A DNA stretch of 64,000 nucleotides from Arundinibacter roseus (GCF_004348825.1 NZ_SMJU01000011.1:1-64000); one strand, 5' to 3'. Counted from the first letter of the stretch, positions 41,702 to 51,788 are shown. Notes: generated from the sequence alone by a model not told the origin. Program-made: numbers and translations.

Positions 41702-43954
41702 ATGGAAAACCTTAAAACTAAATATAACAGGCGGTCATTTTTGAAATCTTCGGCCCTGGCGGGCGGTGGGCTGATGCTTTCGGCCAGTTGGTTTGCATCT
41801 GCAAAGGCAGCCGAAAAAATAGACGCTTTGAACCTGCCCGAACATTGGAATGAACTGACAGCCTATATCAAAATTACCCCCGATAATGTGGTCAAAATCC
41901 TTTGTCCCAATCCCGAATTTGGACAAAACGTCATGACTTCCCTGCCGATGATTATTGCCGAAGAACTGGACGTTGACTGGAAAAACGTGGTAGTAGAAAT
42001 GGGGCCACACGATAACTTAAAATTAGGACCTCAATTTACGGGGGGGAGCAATTCCGTCAGAATGTACTGGAAACCCCTGCGGGAAGCAGGAGCTGCTGCC
42101 CGGCAAATGCTTCGTGAGGCAGCTGCTCAAACCTGGAGCCTGCCCCTCGGTGAAATTACTACCAAGGCGGGCGTACTCTACCATCCCGGCACGAAGATGT
42201 CAGGAAAATATGGTGATTTTGCCGAAAAAGCAGCCACTATGCCCGTCCCCAAGGACATCAAGCTTAAAGAAGCGCGTGATTTTAGTATCGTTCGCAAGTC
42301 AAAAAAAAATGTGGAGGGCCAAAAAATAGTTACCGGAAAACCACTTTTTGGCCTGGATTACCGGGCAGACGGAATGTTAATTGCCATGATTCAGCATCCA
42401 CCTGCATTCGGTATGAAGCTAAAATCATTTGATGCGGCAGAAACTCTTAAAATGCCGGGAATCAAGGATGTTTTCAGCCTAAAACTCTATGAAGATGGCT
42501 TTGAACAGGGCGGCTTCGATACCCGCACGTTCAATGATTTACTGGTGACAGTTGGAAAAACTACCTGGGAAGTAATGAATGCCCGTAAAAAGCTACAAGT
42601 GCAATGGGAGCCAATTGGCGATACCAAAGAAACTATGGCTGGAAGGAGCGGAAAACAGGAGGTTGTAATTCCGGCCGGGCTGGAAAGCACCACTACCCAA
42701 ATGGAAAAAATGCAGGAGTATGCCCAAAAACCTGCGCAGCAGCTACGGAAGGACGGAGACCCTGAAGCGGCCTTCAGGAACGCTGCGGTGGTTATTGAAC
42801 GTACGTATACCGCACCTTTCCTGGCCCATAACTGCATGGAACCGATGAATTTCTTTGCCGATGTCACCCCGGAAAGAGCAGTAGTGGCAGGTCCCCTGCA
42901 GGCACCGGGCTGGGCGGAGCCGACGCTTTCAAAACTGTTGAACTTGCCGCCCGAAAAAATTGAAATCCAAATGACCCGGATGGGTGGAGGATTTGGCCGC
43001 AGAGCGTATCCTCAGTTTATGTACGAAGCAGCGCTCATTTCTCAAAAAATGAAGTCACCCATTAAACTGATCTATTCGCGTGAGGATGATATGACCTACG
43101 GTATCTATCGCCCGATGTACACGGCGACCTACCGCGCGGCGCTGGACGCCAACAAGAATCTAATTGGCTTTCATGTAAATGGAGGTGGTATACCGGAAAA
43201 CCCCGTTCATGCCAACCGCTTTCCGGCGGGGGCAGTAGATAATTACCTGGCCGAAGGCTGGCAGATCCCTTCCAATATTACTATTGGGGCGTTTCGGGCA
43301 CCACGCTCTAACTTCAACGCCGCCGCCGAACAATCCTTTCTGGACGAAGTAGCCGAAGCTATGGGTAAAGATCCGATTGAGATGCGGCTGGAATTGCTGG
43401 AAAGAGCAGCTAAAAATCCGGTCGGTAAAAATAACGATTACGATGCCGCCCGATATGCAGGGGTATTGAAACTGGTTCGCGACAAATCGGGCTGGAACGG
43501 AGGTAAAGACGGCAAGTATAGCCGGGGAGTGGCCGCGTATTTCTGCCATAATTCGTACGCTGCTCATGTGGTAGACATGGTAACCCGTAACGGCGAGCCA
43601 TACGTGGAGCGTGTGTTCAGTGCCGTAGATTGTGGGGTGGTAGTAAATCCTGATGCTGCAGTAAATATGGTACAGGGTGCAGTTGTAGATGGAATCGGTA
43701 ACGCCTTCTACGGAGGACTGGTCCACAAGGACGGAGCGGTGCAGCAGACCAACTTTGATAAATACCGTCTCATCCGGAATCAAGAGGCTCCCAAAAGCAT
43801 TGAGGTACATTTTGTGCAAAACGACCTTGACCCGACTGGTCTGGGAGAACCCCCTTTCCCACCGGTGTTTGGCGCGGTAGCCAACGCATTGTATAAGACT
43901 ACTGGTAAACGACACTATCAGCAGCCATTTAAATCGGAATCGGCAAGTTCCTGA
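41702..43954 (+). CDS. Molybdopterin subunit of aldehyde/isoquinoline oxidoreductase type
   Basis: A 750-residue protein with a Tat signal (NRRSFLKSSALAGG, residues 9-22), so the folded, cofactor-loaded enzyme is exported to the periplasm, carrying the Tat-less small subunit along. Conserved cofactor segments include GGGFGRRAYPQF, RAPRSNFNAAAEQSFLDE and the C-terminal GLGEPPFPP, whose glutamate is the catalytic base. Members hydroxylate N-heterocycles or oxidise aldehydes. The substrate is unknown. It forms a two-gene operon under the AraC gene at 40171 and is followed by a strong terminator. Confidence 0.94.
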   Translation: MENLKTKYNRRSFLKSSALAGGGLMLSASWFASAKAAEKIDALNLPEHWNELTAYIKITPDNVVKILCPNPEFGQNVMTSLPMIIAEELDVDWKNVVVEMGPHDNLKLGPQFTGGSNSVRMYWKPLREAGAAARQMLREAAAQTWSLPLGEITTKAGVLYHPGTKMSGKYGDFAEKAATMPVPKDIKLKEARDFSIVRKSKKNVEGQKIVTGKPLFGLDYRADGMLIAMIQHPPAFGMKLKSFDAAETLKMPGIKDVFSLKLYEDGFEQGGFDTRTFNDLLVTVGKTTWEVMNARKKLQVQWEPIGDTKETMAGRSGKQEVVIPAGLESTTTQMEKMQEYAQKPAQQLRKDGDPEAAFRNAAVVIERTYTAPFLAHNCMEPMNFFADVTPERAVVAGPLQAPGWAEPTLSKLLNLPPEKIEIQMTRMGGGFGRRAYPQFMYEAALISQKMKSPIKLIYSREDDMTYGIYRPMYTATYRAALDANKNLIGFHVNGGGIPENPVHANRFPAGAVDNYLAEGWQIPSNITIGAFRAPRSNFNAAAEQSFLDEVAEAMGKDPIEMRLELLERAAKNPVGKNNDYDAARYAGVLKLVRDKSGWNGGKDGKYSRGVAAYFCHNSYAAHVVDMVTRNGEPYVERVFSAVDCGVVVNPDAAVNMVQGAVVDGIGNAFYGGLVHKDGAVQQTNFDKYRLIRNQEAPKSIEVHFVQNDLDPTGLGEPPFPPVFGAVANALYKTTGKRHYQQPFKSESASS

Positions 43955-43972
43955 ATAAGATTGCTGCTATAA

Positions 43973-44010
43973 GAAACCGGGATTCCAAATATGAAATCCC
44001 GGTTTCTTTG
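43973..44010 (+). terminator. Rho-independent terminator
   Basis: Perfect 12-base arms GAAACCGGGATT and AATCCCGGTTTC with a 10-base loop, followed by TTTGT, 19 bases after the molybdenum hydroxylase stop. Confidence 0.88.
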
Positions 44011-44159
44011 TAAAAGAGTATTCCCAGGTTTTAGTGTTACCTTATAATACCGCTTCACATTTTTGATGTTAAATATTTAGGACCCAAACACTGTTTTCAC
44101 GCACCTTACAGTGGAACTTTTGTTTCATGTTTTTAAATTTATCGATGGCCATCTAGATT

Positions 44160-44645
44160 TCATTCTAATTCAAAAGTAATGTTTACATTTTTGCTACCAA
44201 CCAATGCCGCAAGCCCGGTGGGATCGCTGACGCGTCCAAGCCTGGTATAGCTATATGAGGTAGGAATAGTTTTATAGAAGAGTACCAGGGTGTTGGAGCC
44301 ATACAACATTAGATCGCCGTTCTGAATCGTTTTGGGATTAGCGGCGTTGGTCGGCAAGCTGCTGGACAATTCAAAAAATTTCTCATTCCCATTCAATTCC
44401 TTCATAGTCAGAGTTAGAGGCAAAAGCGCTTTAAAAGCACTGGAGGTGGGATTGTCTTCAAGGGTAGCCGTAAAGGTGCTGGTTCCAATTTTTATCTTCA
44501 TTTTATTTCCTTTGGGATTAAGACTCATGTTTCCCACCAATTTTCCCGTGTCAGAATCACTAAGTCCCCTGGCAGTTTTGTCACAGGAAGCAAAACCAGT
44601 ACCGAAGATCAAAAGGAAAAAAATAACGGTCAGGGAATGTTTCAT
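44160..44645 (-). CDS. Cyclophilin-like fold lipoprotein
   Basis: A 161-residue lipoprotein with lipobox GFASC (cysteine near residue 21). Residues about 48-160 form the cyclophilin-like domain (KIKIGTSTFTATLEDNPTS, FKALLPLTLTMKELNGNEKFF, GDLMLYGSNTLVLFYKT, YTRLGRV). Proteins of this kind are found beside cupin and alpha/beta hydrolase genes in many Bacteroidota and Firmicutes, as here. They lack known prolyl isomerase activity; the role is unknown. It is the last gene of a minus-strand group starting at 47911. Confidence 0.8.
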   Translation of the reverse strand: MKHSLTVIFFLLIFGTGFASCDKTARGLSDSDTGKLVGNMSLNPKGNKMKIKIGTSTFTATLEDNPTSSAFKALLPLTLTMKELNGNEKFFELSSSLPTNAANPKTIQNGDLMLYGSNTLVLFYKTIPTSYSYTRLGRVSDPTGLAALVGSKNVNITFELE

Positions 44646-44674
44646 GGCGTTTGTGGTTGATTATAGCCTGTGCT

Positions 44675-45160
44675 TTAATTCGTTTTGTTGTATTCTTCGT
44701 CCGTCACTTTCTGCAGCCAGGTAACAATACCTTTTTCCGTTTTGGGCAGGATGTACATTTGTTGCATACCAATTTCTGGGCTTGCGCCATGCCAGTGTTC
44801 AACATTGGGTGGGCATTTCACAATATCTCCTTTTCTGATTGTTTGTCTAGGCTCCCCTTTTATTTGATGGAATCCAACACCGTCAGTAATAATCAGTATC
44901 TGACCAGATGGATGGATATGCCAATTGCTTCTGGCCCCCGGTTCAAAATATACGTTTCCTATGACCGTGTTGTAGGTACTATCATTTGCAACCAGCGGAG
45001 AATTCCATGCATTGCCGGTAAAATTTTCAGCAGGACCTTTTTCTCCTTTCGGAAAAATGGAGTTGGTCTCAACTGTAGCGGATTGAGTAGGTATCTTTGA
45101 CCTACAACCCAGGCTGAATAAAGTTACCAGTAATAAAACGGATATTAATAAATTATTCAT
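44675..45160 (-). CDS. Cupin lipoprotein
   Basis: A 161-residue protein, start set at the ATG at 45160 (MNNLLIS) because it directly precedes a lipoprotein signal ending SLGC and avoids overlap with the upstream gene. The cupin barrel carries both motifs: GARSNWHIHPSGQILIITDG with two histidines, and KGDIVKCPPNVEHWHG with the third. It probably holds a divalent metal. Similar cupins act next to carboxymuconolactone-decarboxylase or hydrolase genes in oxidative-stress-type clusters. Function unknown. Confidence 0.87.
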   Translation of the reverse strand: MNNLLISVLLLVTLFSLGCRSKIPTQSATVETNSIFPKGEKGPAENFTGNAWNSPLVANDSTYNTVIGNVYFEPGARSNWHIHPSGQILIITDGVGFHQIKGEPRQTIRKGDIVKCPPNVEHWHGASPEIGMQQMYILPKTEKGIVTWLQKVTDEEYNKTN

Positions 45161-45182
45161 CCGACGATGTTTAAGGTAAATA

Positions 45183-46301
45183 CTATTTTCCATTGGCAGA
45201 GCCCAGTGCGGCGGCCTTTTCTTTTTGAGCCGGTTTACCTGCTGTCAGGTGTTCTTCGAAAAAGACTGTTAGTTTATCAAACGGAATTATGTCCGTTTGG
45301 TCGTATAAATCAACGTGACTGGCGTTGGGAATAATCACCAGTTCTTTGGGCCCGGCAGCAGCTTTGTAGGCATCTTCGCTAAAATAGCGGGAATGGGCCT
45401 TTTGGCCGGCAATCAGCAATACCGGTCGGGGTGAGATTTCATGTAGGTAGGTAAGCAGGGGCATATTCATAAAAGACAGCGCATTGGTAGCCGTCCAGGC
45501 ACCATTTGAATTAATTGATCGACGATGAAAACCACGGGGCGTTTTGTAATAGTTGAAATAATCCACTACAAACTGGGGCTCGTTACCGCTCAACTTTTCC
45601 GGTAGATTATTGGTAGCGGGCGCAGGTTCGCCCTTTCCGGCATCGGCCCAGCGTTGTTGGCTCAGTATTTCCAGCGTCGAAGTGCGTTGTTCCGAAGTCA
45701 TGTTGTCAAAATACCCTTTTGCCATCACCCGAGACATATCATACATACTGGTTGTGGCAACAGCCTTCACACGTTTGTCCACGGCGACAGCATTTAGCGC
45801 CATCCCTGCAAAACCACAAATACCAATGATGCCGATCCGACTCCTGTCAACAATTGAATGCAAACCCAGATAATCCACGGCGGCACTAAAATCCTCCGTA
45901 TTGATATCCGGCGAGGCTACATTCCGAGGCTCTCCTCCACTCTCACCGGTATATGACGGGTCGAAGGCAAGCGTTACAAAGCCACGTTCAGCCAGGGTTT
46001 GGGCATACAGTCCGGAAGATTGTTCTTTCACTGCCCCGTATGGACCGCTAACAGCCAATGCCGCTAAAGTTTCACTACCACGATTTTTTGGAAGGTATAG
46101 ATCTGCCGCAATCGTTATGCCATACCGATTTTTAAATGTTACCGCCTGACGGATCACTTTATCACTCATTGGAAATGTATAGTGGTCGTTGCCACCTGCA
46201 GTTATCCTTGTATTTTGTGATGCTGCATTTTGATTTATTTGTGCCTTAACCTGTCCCACAATCATGAGCGAGGTCAGGGCTAATATACTTATTCTTTTCA
46301 T
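45183..46301 (-). CDS. Exported alpha/beta hydrolase with cysteine nucleophile elbow
   Basis: A 372-residue protein with a signal peptide (about 1-20). The fold shows LAVSGPYGAVKEQSSGLYAQTLAERGFVTLAFD, and an elbow GICGFAG with cysteine in the serine position, as in dienelactone hydrolase-like and YcjY-like proteins. A late VIIPNASHVDLYDQ segment gives the histidine. Substrate is unknown. It is followed after 22 bases by the cupin gene, so the two are cotranscribed. Confidence 0.87.
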   Translation of the reverse strand: MKRISILALTSLMIVGQVKAQINQNAASQNTRITAGGNDHYTFPMSDKVIRQAVTFKNRYGITIAADLYLPKNRGSETLAALAVSGPYGAVKEQSSGLYAQTLAERGFVTLAFDPSYTGESGGEPRNVASPDINTEDFSAAVDYLGLHSIVDRSRIGIIGICGFAGMALNAVAVDKRVKAVATTSMYDMSRVMAKGYFDNMTSEQRTSTLEILSQQRWADAGKGEPAPATNNLPEKLSGNEPQFVVDYFNYYKTPRGFHRRSINSNGAWTATNALSFMNMPLLTYLHEISPRPVLLIAGQKAHSRYFSEDAYKAAAGPKELVIIPNASHVDLYDQTDIIPFDKLTVFFEEHLTAGKPAQKEKAAALGSANGK

Positions 46302-46350
46302 GGTTTTTACCTCTTTATTTTACCTGACTAAGGAGCTGAAAAGTAAATGA

Positions 46351-46947
46351 TTATTCTATTGCTTTTATAAAACGGGCAGGTACCCCACCTACTATGGTGT
46401 TGGCCGGCACATCCTTAGACACCACAGCTCCGGCGGCTATAATGGCGTTTTCGCCAACAGTCACACCGGGAAGAATGGTAGCACCCGCTCCAATCCAGGC
46501 GTTGCGCCTGATGAGGATCGGCTTACAGACCAGGCTTCGGCGGTTTGCCGGGTTATTGGGGTGATTTTCGGTTATGAGATTAACCTTCGGACCTAACAAT
46601 ACGTGGTCTTCAATAAGAATTCCTCCCAGATCCAGGAAGGAACATGCATGGTTAATAAATACATGCTTACCAATGCTAATAAACCGGCCAAAATTGGTGT
46701 AGAAGGGTGGGAATACTGTAGTGCTCTGATCTAGAGGCGTTCCAATGATGTCACTGAGTCGCTTCCGTACCTGATCTACATCGGTGGAGGTATTTAGGTC
46801 GACGGACAACCGAATGGTACGTAAAACGAATTCGTGTATTTTATGATACTGGGGATCGTCCTGGGCGATAAGTTCACCGGCTTTCACTCTATCAAAAATA
46901 TCTTTTTCTTTACTGGGTGAATGACCTTGCTGTTGCAATTGATTCAT
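46351..46947 (-). CDS. Sugar O-acetyltransferase, left-handed beta-helix type
   Basis: A 198-residue acetyltransferase of the maltose/galactoside acetyltransferase kind. An N-terminal helical cap (KAGELIAQDDPQYHKIHEF) precedes hexapeptide repeats forming the beta-helix (IGKHVFINHACSFLDLGGILIEDHVLLGPKVNL, then NAWIGAGATILPGVTVGENAIIAAGAVVSKDVPANTIVGGVPARFIK). The active-site histidine is in the ENHPNNPANR segment. It transfers acetyl from acetyl-CoA to a sugar or similar hydroxyl. It lies between the AraC regulator and the hydrolase of the same strand. Confidence 0.92.
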   Translation of the reverse strand: MNQLQQQGHSPSKEKDIFDRVKAGELIAQDDPQYHKIHEFVLRTIRLSVDLNTSTDVDQVRKRLSDIIGTPLDQSTTVFPPFYTNFGRFISIGKHVFINHACSFLDLGGILIEDHVLLGPKVNLITENHPNNPANRRSLVCKPILIRRNAWIGAGATILPGVTVGENAIIAAGAVVSKDVPANTIVGGVPARFIKAIE

Positions 46948-47032
46948 AAATTATTTCTTTTGTTAACCAATGCAAAGGTACCCAGGACAAGTTACATGTT
47001 GATAATGGTTATCAAACCAAAAACTAAGGATT

Positions 47033-47911
47033 TCAAACCTCCCCAATTCGATAGGTCTTTGGATTAGTACCCGTCATTCGCTTGAAATAGTTATTAAAAT
47101 ACGATGGATACTCGAAGCCAAGAGCATAGGCGATATCGGCAATGTTCCAGTCGGTATGTTGCAAAAGAGCCTTGGCTTCACGGATGATTCGTTCACTAAT
47201 GTGGGAAGTGGTGGACTTGCCGGTCACCTCTTTAACCGCCCGGTTAAGGGAATTGACATGTACGGCAAGAGTACTGGCATAATCCTGGGCAGTTTTTAAT
47301 TGCAAGGGTCTGTCAATGCTTTCTATGGGGAACTGTCTTTCCAAAAGTTCCAGGAACACCGACGTCAAACGGGAGGCGGCATTCAGATGCTGAACATAAT
47401 TTTCGGAAGGCCGCAGTTTGAGCGCTTCGTGAATTATCAGGTTGATGTAGTTTCGGATTAGGTCATCTTTGTAGGTATAATCAGTCTTCTGCTCATCTAT
47501 CATCCTGAGGAATAAGGCATTTAAAAACTCCCGCTCTTGCTCCGTAATTTTGAGTACCGGTGTACCTCCAATCTTAAACAGGGGTGATTTCTGCAGGCTC
47601 TCGGGACGGTCGGAAGCTTTGAAAAACGCCTCTGAAAAAAGACAGGTGTAGCCTACATAGCTGGTAGAGATAGTCTCCCAGGAATAAGGAATATGAGGAT
47701 TTCCAAAGAACAAAACAGTGCCCTCAGTCTCAAAACTGCGGTCGGCATAATGAATAATGCTCCTGCCCGTAGTTAGACAAATTTTATAAAAATCCTTTCT
47801 ACTATAAGTACGGGTGGCTTTACCATCACTCTCAATCTGAAATACATTGAAGCCTTTCATTTTGAGCTCATTATTGAACTCTGAAATCGAACGTTCCTTA
47901 TTGTCTTGCAT
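47033..47911 (-). CDS. AraC family transcriptional regulator
   Basis: A 292-residue regulator with an N-terminal cupin-like domain (about 20-110, FETEGTVLFFGNPHIPYSWE) and a C-terminal AraC HTH pair (QDYASTLAVHVNSLNRAVKEVTGKSTTSHISERI, WNIADIAYALGFEYPSYFNNYFKRMTGTNPKTYR). It stands at the head of the minus-strand group acetyltransferase, hydrolase, cupin, cyclophilin-like protein and is their likely regulator. Confidence 0.93.
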   Translation of the reverse strand: MQDNKERSISEFNNELKMKGFNVFQIESDGKATRTYSRKDFYKICLTTGRSIIHYADRSFETEGTVLFFGNPHIPYSWETISTSYVGYTCLFSEAFFKASDRPESLQKSPLFKIGGTPVLKITEQEREFLNALFLRMIDEQKTDYTYKDDLIRNYINLIIHEALKLRPSENYVQHLNAASRLTSVFLELLERQFPIESIDRPLQLKTAQDYASTLAVHVNSLNRAVKEVTGKSTTSHISERIIREAKALLQHTDWNIADIAYALGFEYPSYFNNYFKRMTGTNPKTYRIGEV

Positions 47912-48119
47912 CCCGCAAAGTTATGAAAAGCAAACTATGACAACAACAGAATGTTATTCATCAATTTCCTAAAGTAATAGTTTGAATGCATTAAAATCAG
48001 AAGAAAATGCGACTTTCAGAACATGTATTTGCCAATTTAAGGTACCAGATTTTCGTTCCAATCTTATACGTGATTTTTAATGCATTGCATCCCTTGAAGC
48101 CGACAATCCATTAGCCATC

Positions 48120-49976
48120 TTACCGTTCATTAGCTTTGGCAATAATCCTTTCAGCGGCCCGGATATCGTAACTACCATCAACTTTTTCGCCCACAATAAC
48201 CTCTTTGACAGCAGGATATGCCTTTCGGGCTTCGTCCCCAAACTCGTCCAGAATATTCAATGCCTGAACCCGAGCCATTTGATTTCCCTTTTTCAGAGCC
48301 TCAATCAACACATCAACCGCGTTCTCCTTTTCTCCCAGCCTGCCCAAAGCCTCAGCCGCCGCAATGCGTACACTGATTTCGGGATCAGCGAGCAAATTCA
48401 CCAAACTACTTTTCAGACTTTTGGCCCGATCACCCAAAATGGTACATCCGGTAACGGCCCAATACCGTATGATCGGGTCAACATCGGACATTCTTTCCCT
48501 CAATACTTTTATATTCTTAACATCTCCTGTGGATGCGAGTTCAGCCATTTCGACAACCTTTTTTACATTGTACTTTCCACTTTTGGCGTAGGCAAACAGC
48601 GGCATGGTCTGCGCAATTTCCTCTACTCGGGCCTCCGGAATAAAACCTACATCGTTGCTTTCAATGAGGTAGTCATGATTCGCCTGCCTCATCCTTTTCA
48701 AAACAGCGGCATACTCTGGATTTTGGGCAAGATTATTAATATTGTGCGGGTCGGCATCCACGTCAAAAAGCTCTTCGACTGGTTTGGTTTCCCAGAACTT
48801 TTTCTGCACTGCGTTTAGAGTTCCGGCTTTATATGCCGCTTCCCAGGAACCCATAGACGGCGCTTTCCAAAGATATTCGAGGTATTGACCATAAATCTTG
48901 TGCGGCATGTAGTTACGGATATAGCGGTATTTTTTGTCTCGAACGCTGCGCACCAGATCCGTCCGTTCGTCCATTCGTCCCCGGAAAGCGTGGGCATACG
49001 ATCGTTCGGGTCCTTTTTGAGTGCCCAGAAAAGCGGTACCCTGCATATGCTTGGGAATGGGCACGCCGGCAAGGCTCAAAAGAGTGGGTGCAAAATCCAC
49101 AAAGGTTACAATTTGATCCGTAGTACTGCCGGCAAGGCCCGGCGCCAAATGAGCATATCTTTTTGGAAAATGGACTACCATCGGAATGTGCAGACCCGAT
49201 TCGTACATGAAGCGCTTGCTACGGCCCAACACGCCCCCATGATCACTAAAATAGAAGACAATGGTATTTTCTGCTTCGCCGGATTTTTCAAGCTCATCCA
49301 GTACTTTTCCTACGAAGGTATCCATATCCTCAACCTTGTCATAGTATTGAGCCCAGTCGTGACGCATTTCGGGAGTATCCGGATGATAGGGCGGCAGAGG
49401 TACCTGCGCGGGATTATGACGCAACTTTTCATTGGGTATAGAATTGTGAATGGAGCTTTCGTGTGACAGGGTGGTATTGAAAATAGCGAAGAAAGGCTGA
49501 CCTGACTTCCGGTTTTTGTAGCTAGCCGTATTGCTTGATTCGTGCCAAACAGTCGGTTGATCGGGCGTATTATAATCCTTCTTAACGTTATTGGTAACAT
49601 AGTACCCGGCATCTTTGAGATACTGCGGATAAAACGTGACAAAGTCAGGCGTAGGATAAGTACTTCGCATATTTTCTGTTCCCAGGGAAGGAGGATACAT
49701 TCCCGTAATCAGGGTATTGCGGGATGGAGCGCAGACGGGAGCAGTGGCGAACGCATTCAGGTAACGTACGCCCCTGGCAGCCAGTCGATCAATGTTTGGG
49801 GTAGTGGCAAATGTATCACCGTAACAACCCAGCAAAGGACTGTTGTCCTCACTCACGATCCAGAGAATATTCGGTCGATCGGCTACCGGTTGGACTGTCG
49901 ATTGTGCAGTTGTAGCAGGGGAATAGAAACTTATGAACAAACTCAATACTACTACTGTCTTGAAGAAAAATCGCAT
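48120..49976 (-). CDS. Sulfamidase-like sulfatase with C-terminal HEAT repeats
   Basis: A 618-residue exported protein (signal peptide to about residue 24). Residues 30-460 are a type I sulfatase with SEDN metal ligands (42-45), CAPSR formylglycine motif at 82-86, a YFSDHGGVLGRSKRFMYESGLHIPMVVHFP segment and an EELFDVDADPHNINNLA ending typical of N-sulfoglucosamine sulfohydrolases. Residues about 490-615 are HEAT repeats (DVDPIIRYWAVTGC, DPEISVRIAAAEALGRLG, MARVQALNILDEFG). The repeats may bind substrate or a partner. The second sulfatase lies 13 bases upstream. Confidence 0.9.
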   Translation of the reverse strand: MRFFFKTVVVLSLFISFYSPATTAQSTVQPVADRPNILWIVSEDNSPLLGCYGDTFATTPNIDRLAARGVRYLNAFATAPVCAPSRNTLITGMYPPSLGTENMRSTYPTPDFVTFYPQYLKDAGYYVTNNVKKDYNTPDQPTVWHESSNTASYKNRKSGQPFFAIFNTTLSHESSIHNSIPNEKLRHNPAQVPLPPYHPDTPEMRHDWAQYYDKVEDMDTFVGKVLDELEKSGEAENTIVFYFSDHGGVLGRSKRFMYESGLHIPMVVHFPKRYAHLAPGLAGSTTDQIVTFVDFAPTLLSLAGVPIPKHMQGTAFLGTQKGPERSYAHAFRGRMDERTDLVRSVRDKKYRYIRNYMPHKIYGQYLEYLWKAPSMGSWEAAYKAGTLNAVQKKFWETKPVEELFDVDADPHNINNLAQNPEYAAVLKRMRQANHDYLIESNDVGFIPEARVEEIAQTMPLFAYAKSGKYNVKKVVEMAELASTGDVKNIKVLRERMSDVDPIIRYWAVTGCTILGDRAKSLKSSLVNLLADPEISVRIAAAEALGRLGEKENAVDVLIEALKKGNQMARVQALNILDEFGDEARKAYPAVKEVIVGEKVDGSYDIRAAERIIAKANER

Positions 49977-49989
49977 CGGTTTTGGCTGT

Positions 49990-51474
49990 TTAGAATGGTC
50001 CTTTGTGATTGATAAATTCGGCTTTTTGGGCTTTGCCCGGCATTTCTCCCCGTTGATCCTTTTGAGGCAATGGTTTACCCGTTTCCCGGTGGTACCAGTC
50101 AGGCGTCAGATCATCAGGCAGGGTATCGCCGGTTTGCTGTTGCCACAGGGAAAGCTGTCTCCGAAGCCGTTCAACTTCTCTGGCATAGGTTGGGTTGTTA
50201 ATCAGATTATGAGCCTGAATGGGATCTTTATGCACATCAAAAAACTCTTCTGTGGCTCTGGGAGTTTGAAAAATATCCTGCTGAATTGGTGTAAGCCTGC
50301 CCGTATTTCTGGCTGCCTTTAACGCCATTGCGGATGGACTTTGATTTGCATCAATGGGTCCTTCGTTTGTAAGCGCGGGTCGATGGTTTACTACGTACAA
50401 AAACTCGTCGGTTCGTATTGCCCGCTCGTAGGCTGAATAGTCATGCCAGTTATGCTCGGAGAATACGAAAAAGCGATGGGTAGTGGAAGGTTCCGTGAGA
50501 AGCGGAACAAAACTTACCCCCTGAAAGGTGGAGGTGGGTTTAATGCCGGCCAATTGAAGGAGCGTTGGCGCAATATCAATGCTACTTACCAGGCTCTGAC
50601 TAACCGACCCTTGCTTGCGGATTCCCGCCGGCCATTTGATTAGAAAGGGCGTACGCATGCCCGTGTCATACACCCGGGTTTTACTTCCCGGAAACGGGCG
50701 CCCATTGTCGGCCATGAAGATAAGAATCGTATTTTCGGCAATTCCCTGTCGGGTTAGTTCAACCTGTAAATCTCCCAGATAATCGTCAATTCGTGAGATT
50801 TCGTCGTAGTAAGCTGCCAGGTCACGTCGGGTTTCGGGAGTATCCAACAGTTGTGGAGGTACAATTACGTCTGTATCGGGATCGTGTCGGGTACGGAAAC
50901 CGTCGGTGGACCAGCTTCGGTGGGCATCAAAGGTAGAAAGCCAAAAAAAGAACGGTTTATCCTTTGGGCGTGATTTGAGCATATGTACCCATTGCTCCTG
51001 CCCTCCTTCGCCATTGATTTTACGGTCTGTTGATAGCGTATCGTAGGCACGCCTGGTATGTGGGCCCTCGTGCCACTTGCCCAGAAGGGCCGTGAAATAT
51101 CCTTCTTTTCGCAACAATTCGGGGAAAAAATTAAGATGAGCGGGCAAAGATGTATGAAGCTCAGCGGCTCCGGTGTTGTGTGGATAGCGTCCGGTGAGAA
51201 TGCTGGTGCGGCTGGGACTGCAAGAGCTGGCGGTAAGGTAAAAATTGGTAAACTTTATTCCTTCCCTGGCCATACGGTCAAGGTTAGGCGTTTTAATCTT
51301 TTTATTGCCATAGCAACCTATGTCCTCCGCCGAAATATCATCCCCCAGGATAAGTATGATGTTGGGTTGGCTGTAATCCTGACCCTGAACAGAAATATAA
51401 AAAACCAGCTGAAAAGCAAATGACAGAAACAGTAGACGGCGCATGCGGGCAAATGGTTGGTAAATACTTTTCAT
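49990..51474 (-). CDS. Sulfamidase-like type I sulfatase
   Basis: A ~494-residue exported sulfatase; ATGs at 51474 or 51444 directly precede the signal sequence ([20 protein letters not shown]), whereas the frame upstream to 51543 adds nothing typical. It has GDD metal ligands, a CSPSR formylglycine motif (about residues 85-89), [39 protein letters not shown] and an [17 protein letters not shown] ending. It is the SGSH-type branch. It forms a pair with the HEAT sulfatase and lies just downstream of a scar of SusD and resolvase remnants. Confidence 0.9.
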   Translation of the reverse strand: MKSIYQPFARMRRLLFLSFAFQLVFYISVQGQDYSQPNIILILGDDISAEDIGCYGNKKIKTPNLDRMAREGIKFTNFYLTASSCSPSRTSILTGRYPHNTGAAELHTSLPAHLNFFPELLRKEGYFTALLGKWHEGPHTRRAYDTLSTDRKINGEGGQEQWVHMLKSRPKDKPFFFWLSTFDAHRSWSTDGFRTRHDPDTDVIVPPQLLDTPETRRDLAAYYDEISRIDDYLGDLQVELTRQGIAENTILIFMADNGRPFPGSKTRVYDTGMRTPFLIKWPAGIRKQGSVSQSLVSSIDIAPTLLQLAGIKPTSTFQGVSFVPLLTEPSTTHRFFVFSEHNWHDYSAYERAIRTDEFLYVVNHRPALTNEGPIDANQSPSAMALKAARNTGRLTPIQQDIFQTPRATEEFFDVHKDPIQAHNLINNPTYAREVERLRRQLSLWQQQTGDTLPDDLTPDWYHRETGKPLPQKDQRGEMPGKAQKAEFINHKGPF

Positions 51475-51564
51475 TCTGTTGAAATGAGCATAGATTCTCA
51501 AAAATCTACCTGAAAAAACAAGAATTATTCCTCCATTAAGCATCTTTCAAAAGCTATCATTGGT

Positions 51565-51619
51565 TTGGTTAGGATCAATGTGCTGATACAAAAAAGCGAC
51601 AGCGCACGATCCTAACCAA
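51565..51619. repeat. Long imperfect inverted repeat
   Basis: Outer arms TTGGTTAGGATC (51565-51576) and GATCCTAACCAA (51608-51619) are perfect 12-mers. Inner TGTGCTG and CAGCGCA extend the stem with one G:T pair. It lies between the SGSH-like sulfatase and a SusD remnant. No T tract follows on either strand, so it may be a terminator core of the lost susD or a scar of an excised element. Confidence 0.6.
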
Positions 51620-51642
51620 AAAAAGAGTAGCAGCCATTGACC

Positions 51643-51788
51643 TTAATTATACTCGTTCTGCGTAAGATTTGGGTTTACGTCAATGGCATTCTGTGGAATA
51701 GGAAACCGGAGTTCCTTGTCAGTGATCACATACCCTTTTGCCTTTAAAACCTCAACTGCCCGACCCGTACGGACCAGATTGAGTTAGG
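51643..51788 (-). pseudogene. SusD-like C-terminal remnant
   Basis: About 48 codons read LNLVRTGRAVEVLKAKGYVITDKELRFPIPQNAIDVNPNLTQNEYN and a stop: the exact end of a SusD-like protein. Upstream (51789-52003) no SusD frame continues. A SusC/SusD pair that once preceded the two sulfatases has therefore been deleted, leaving only its 3' end. Confidence 0.85.
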
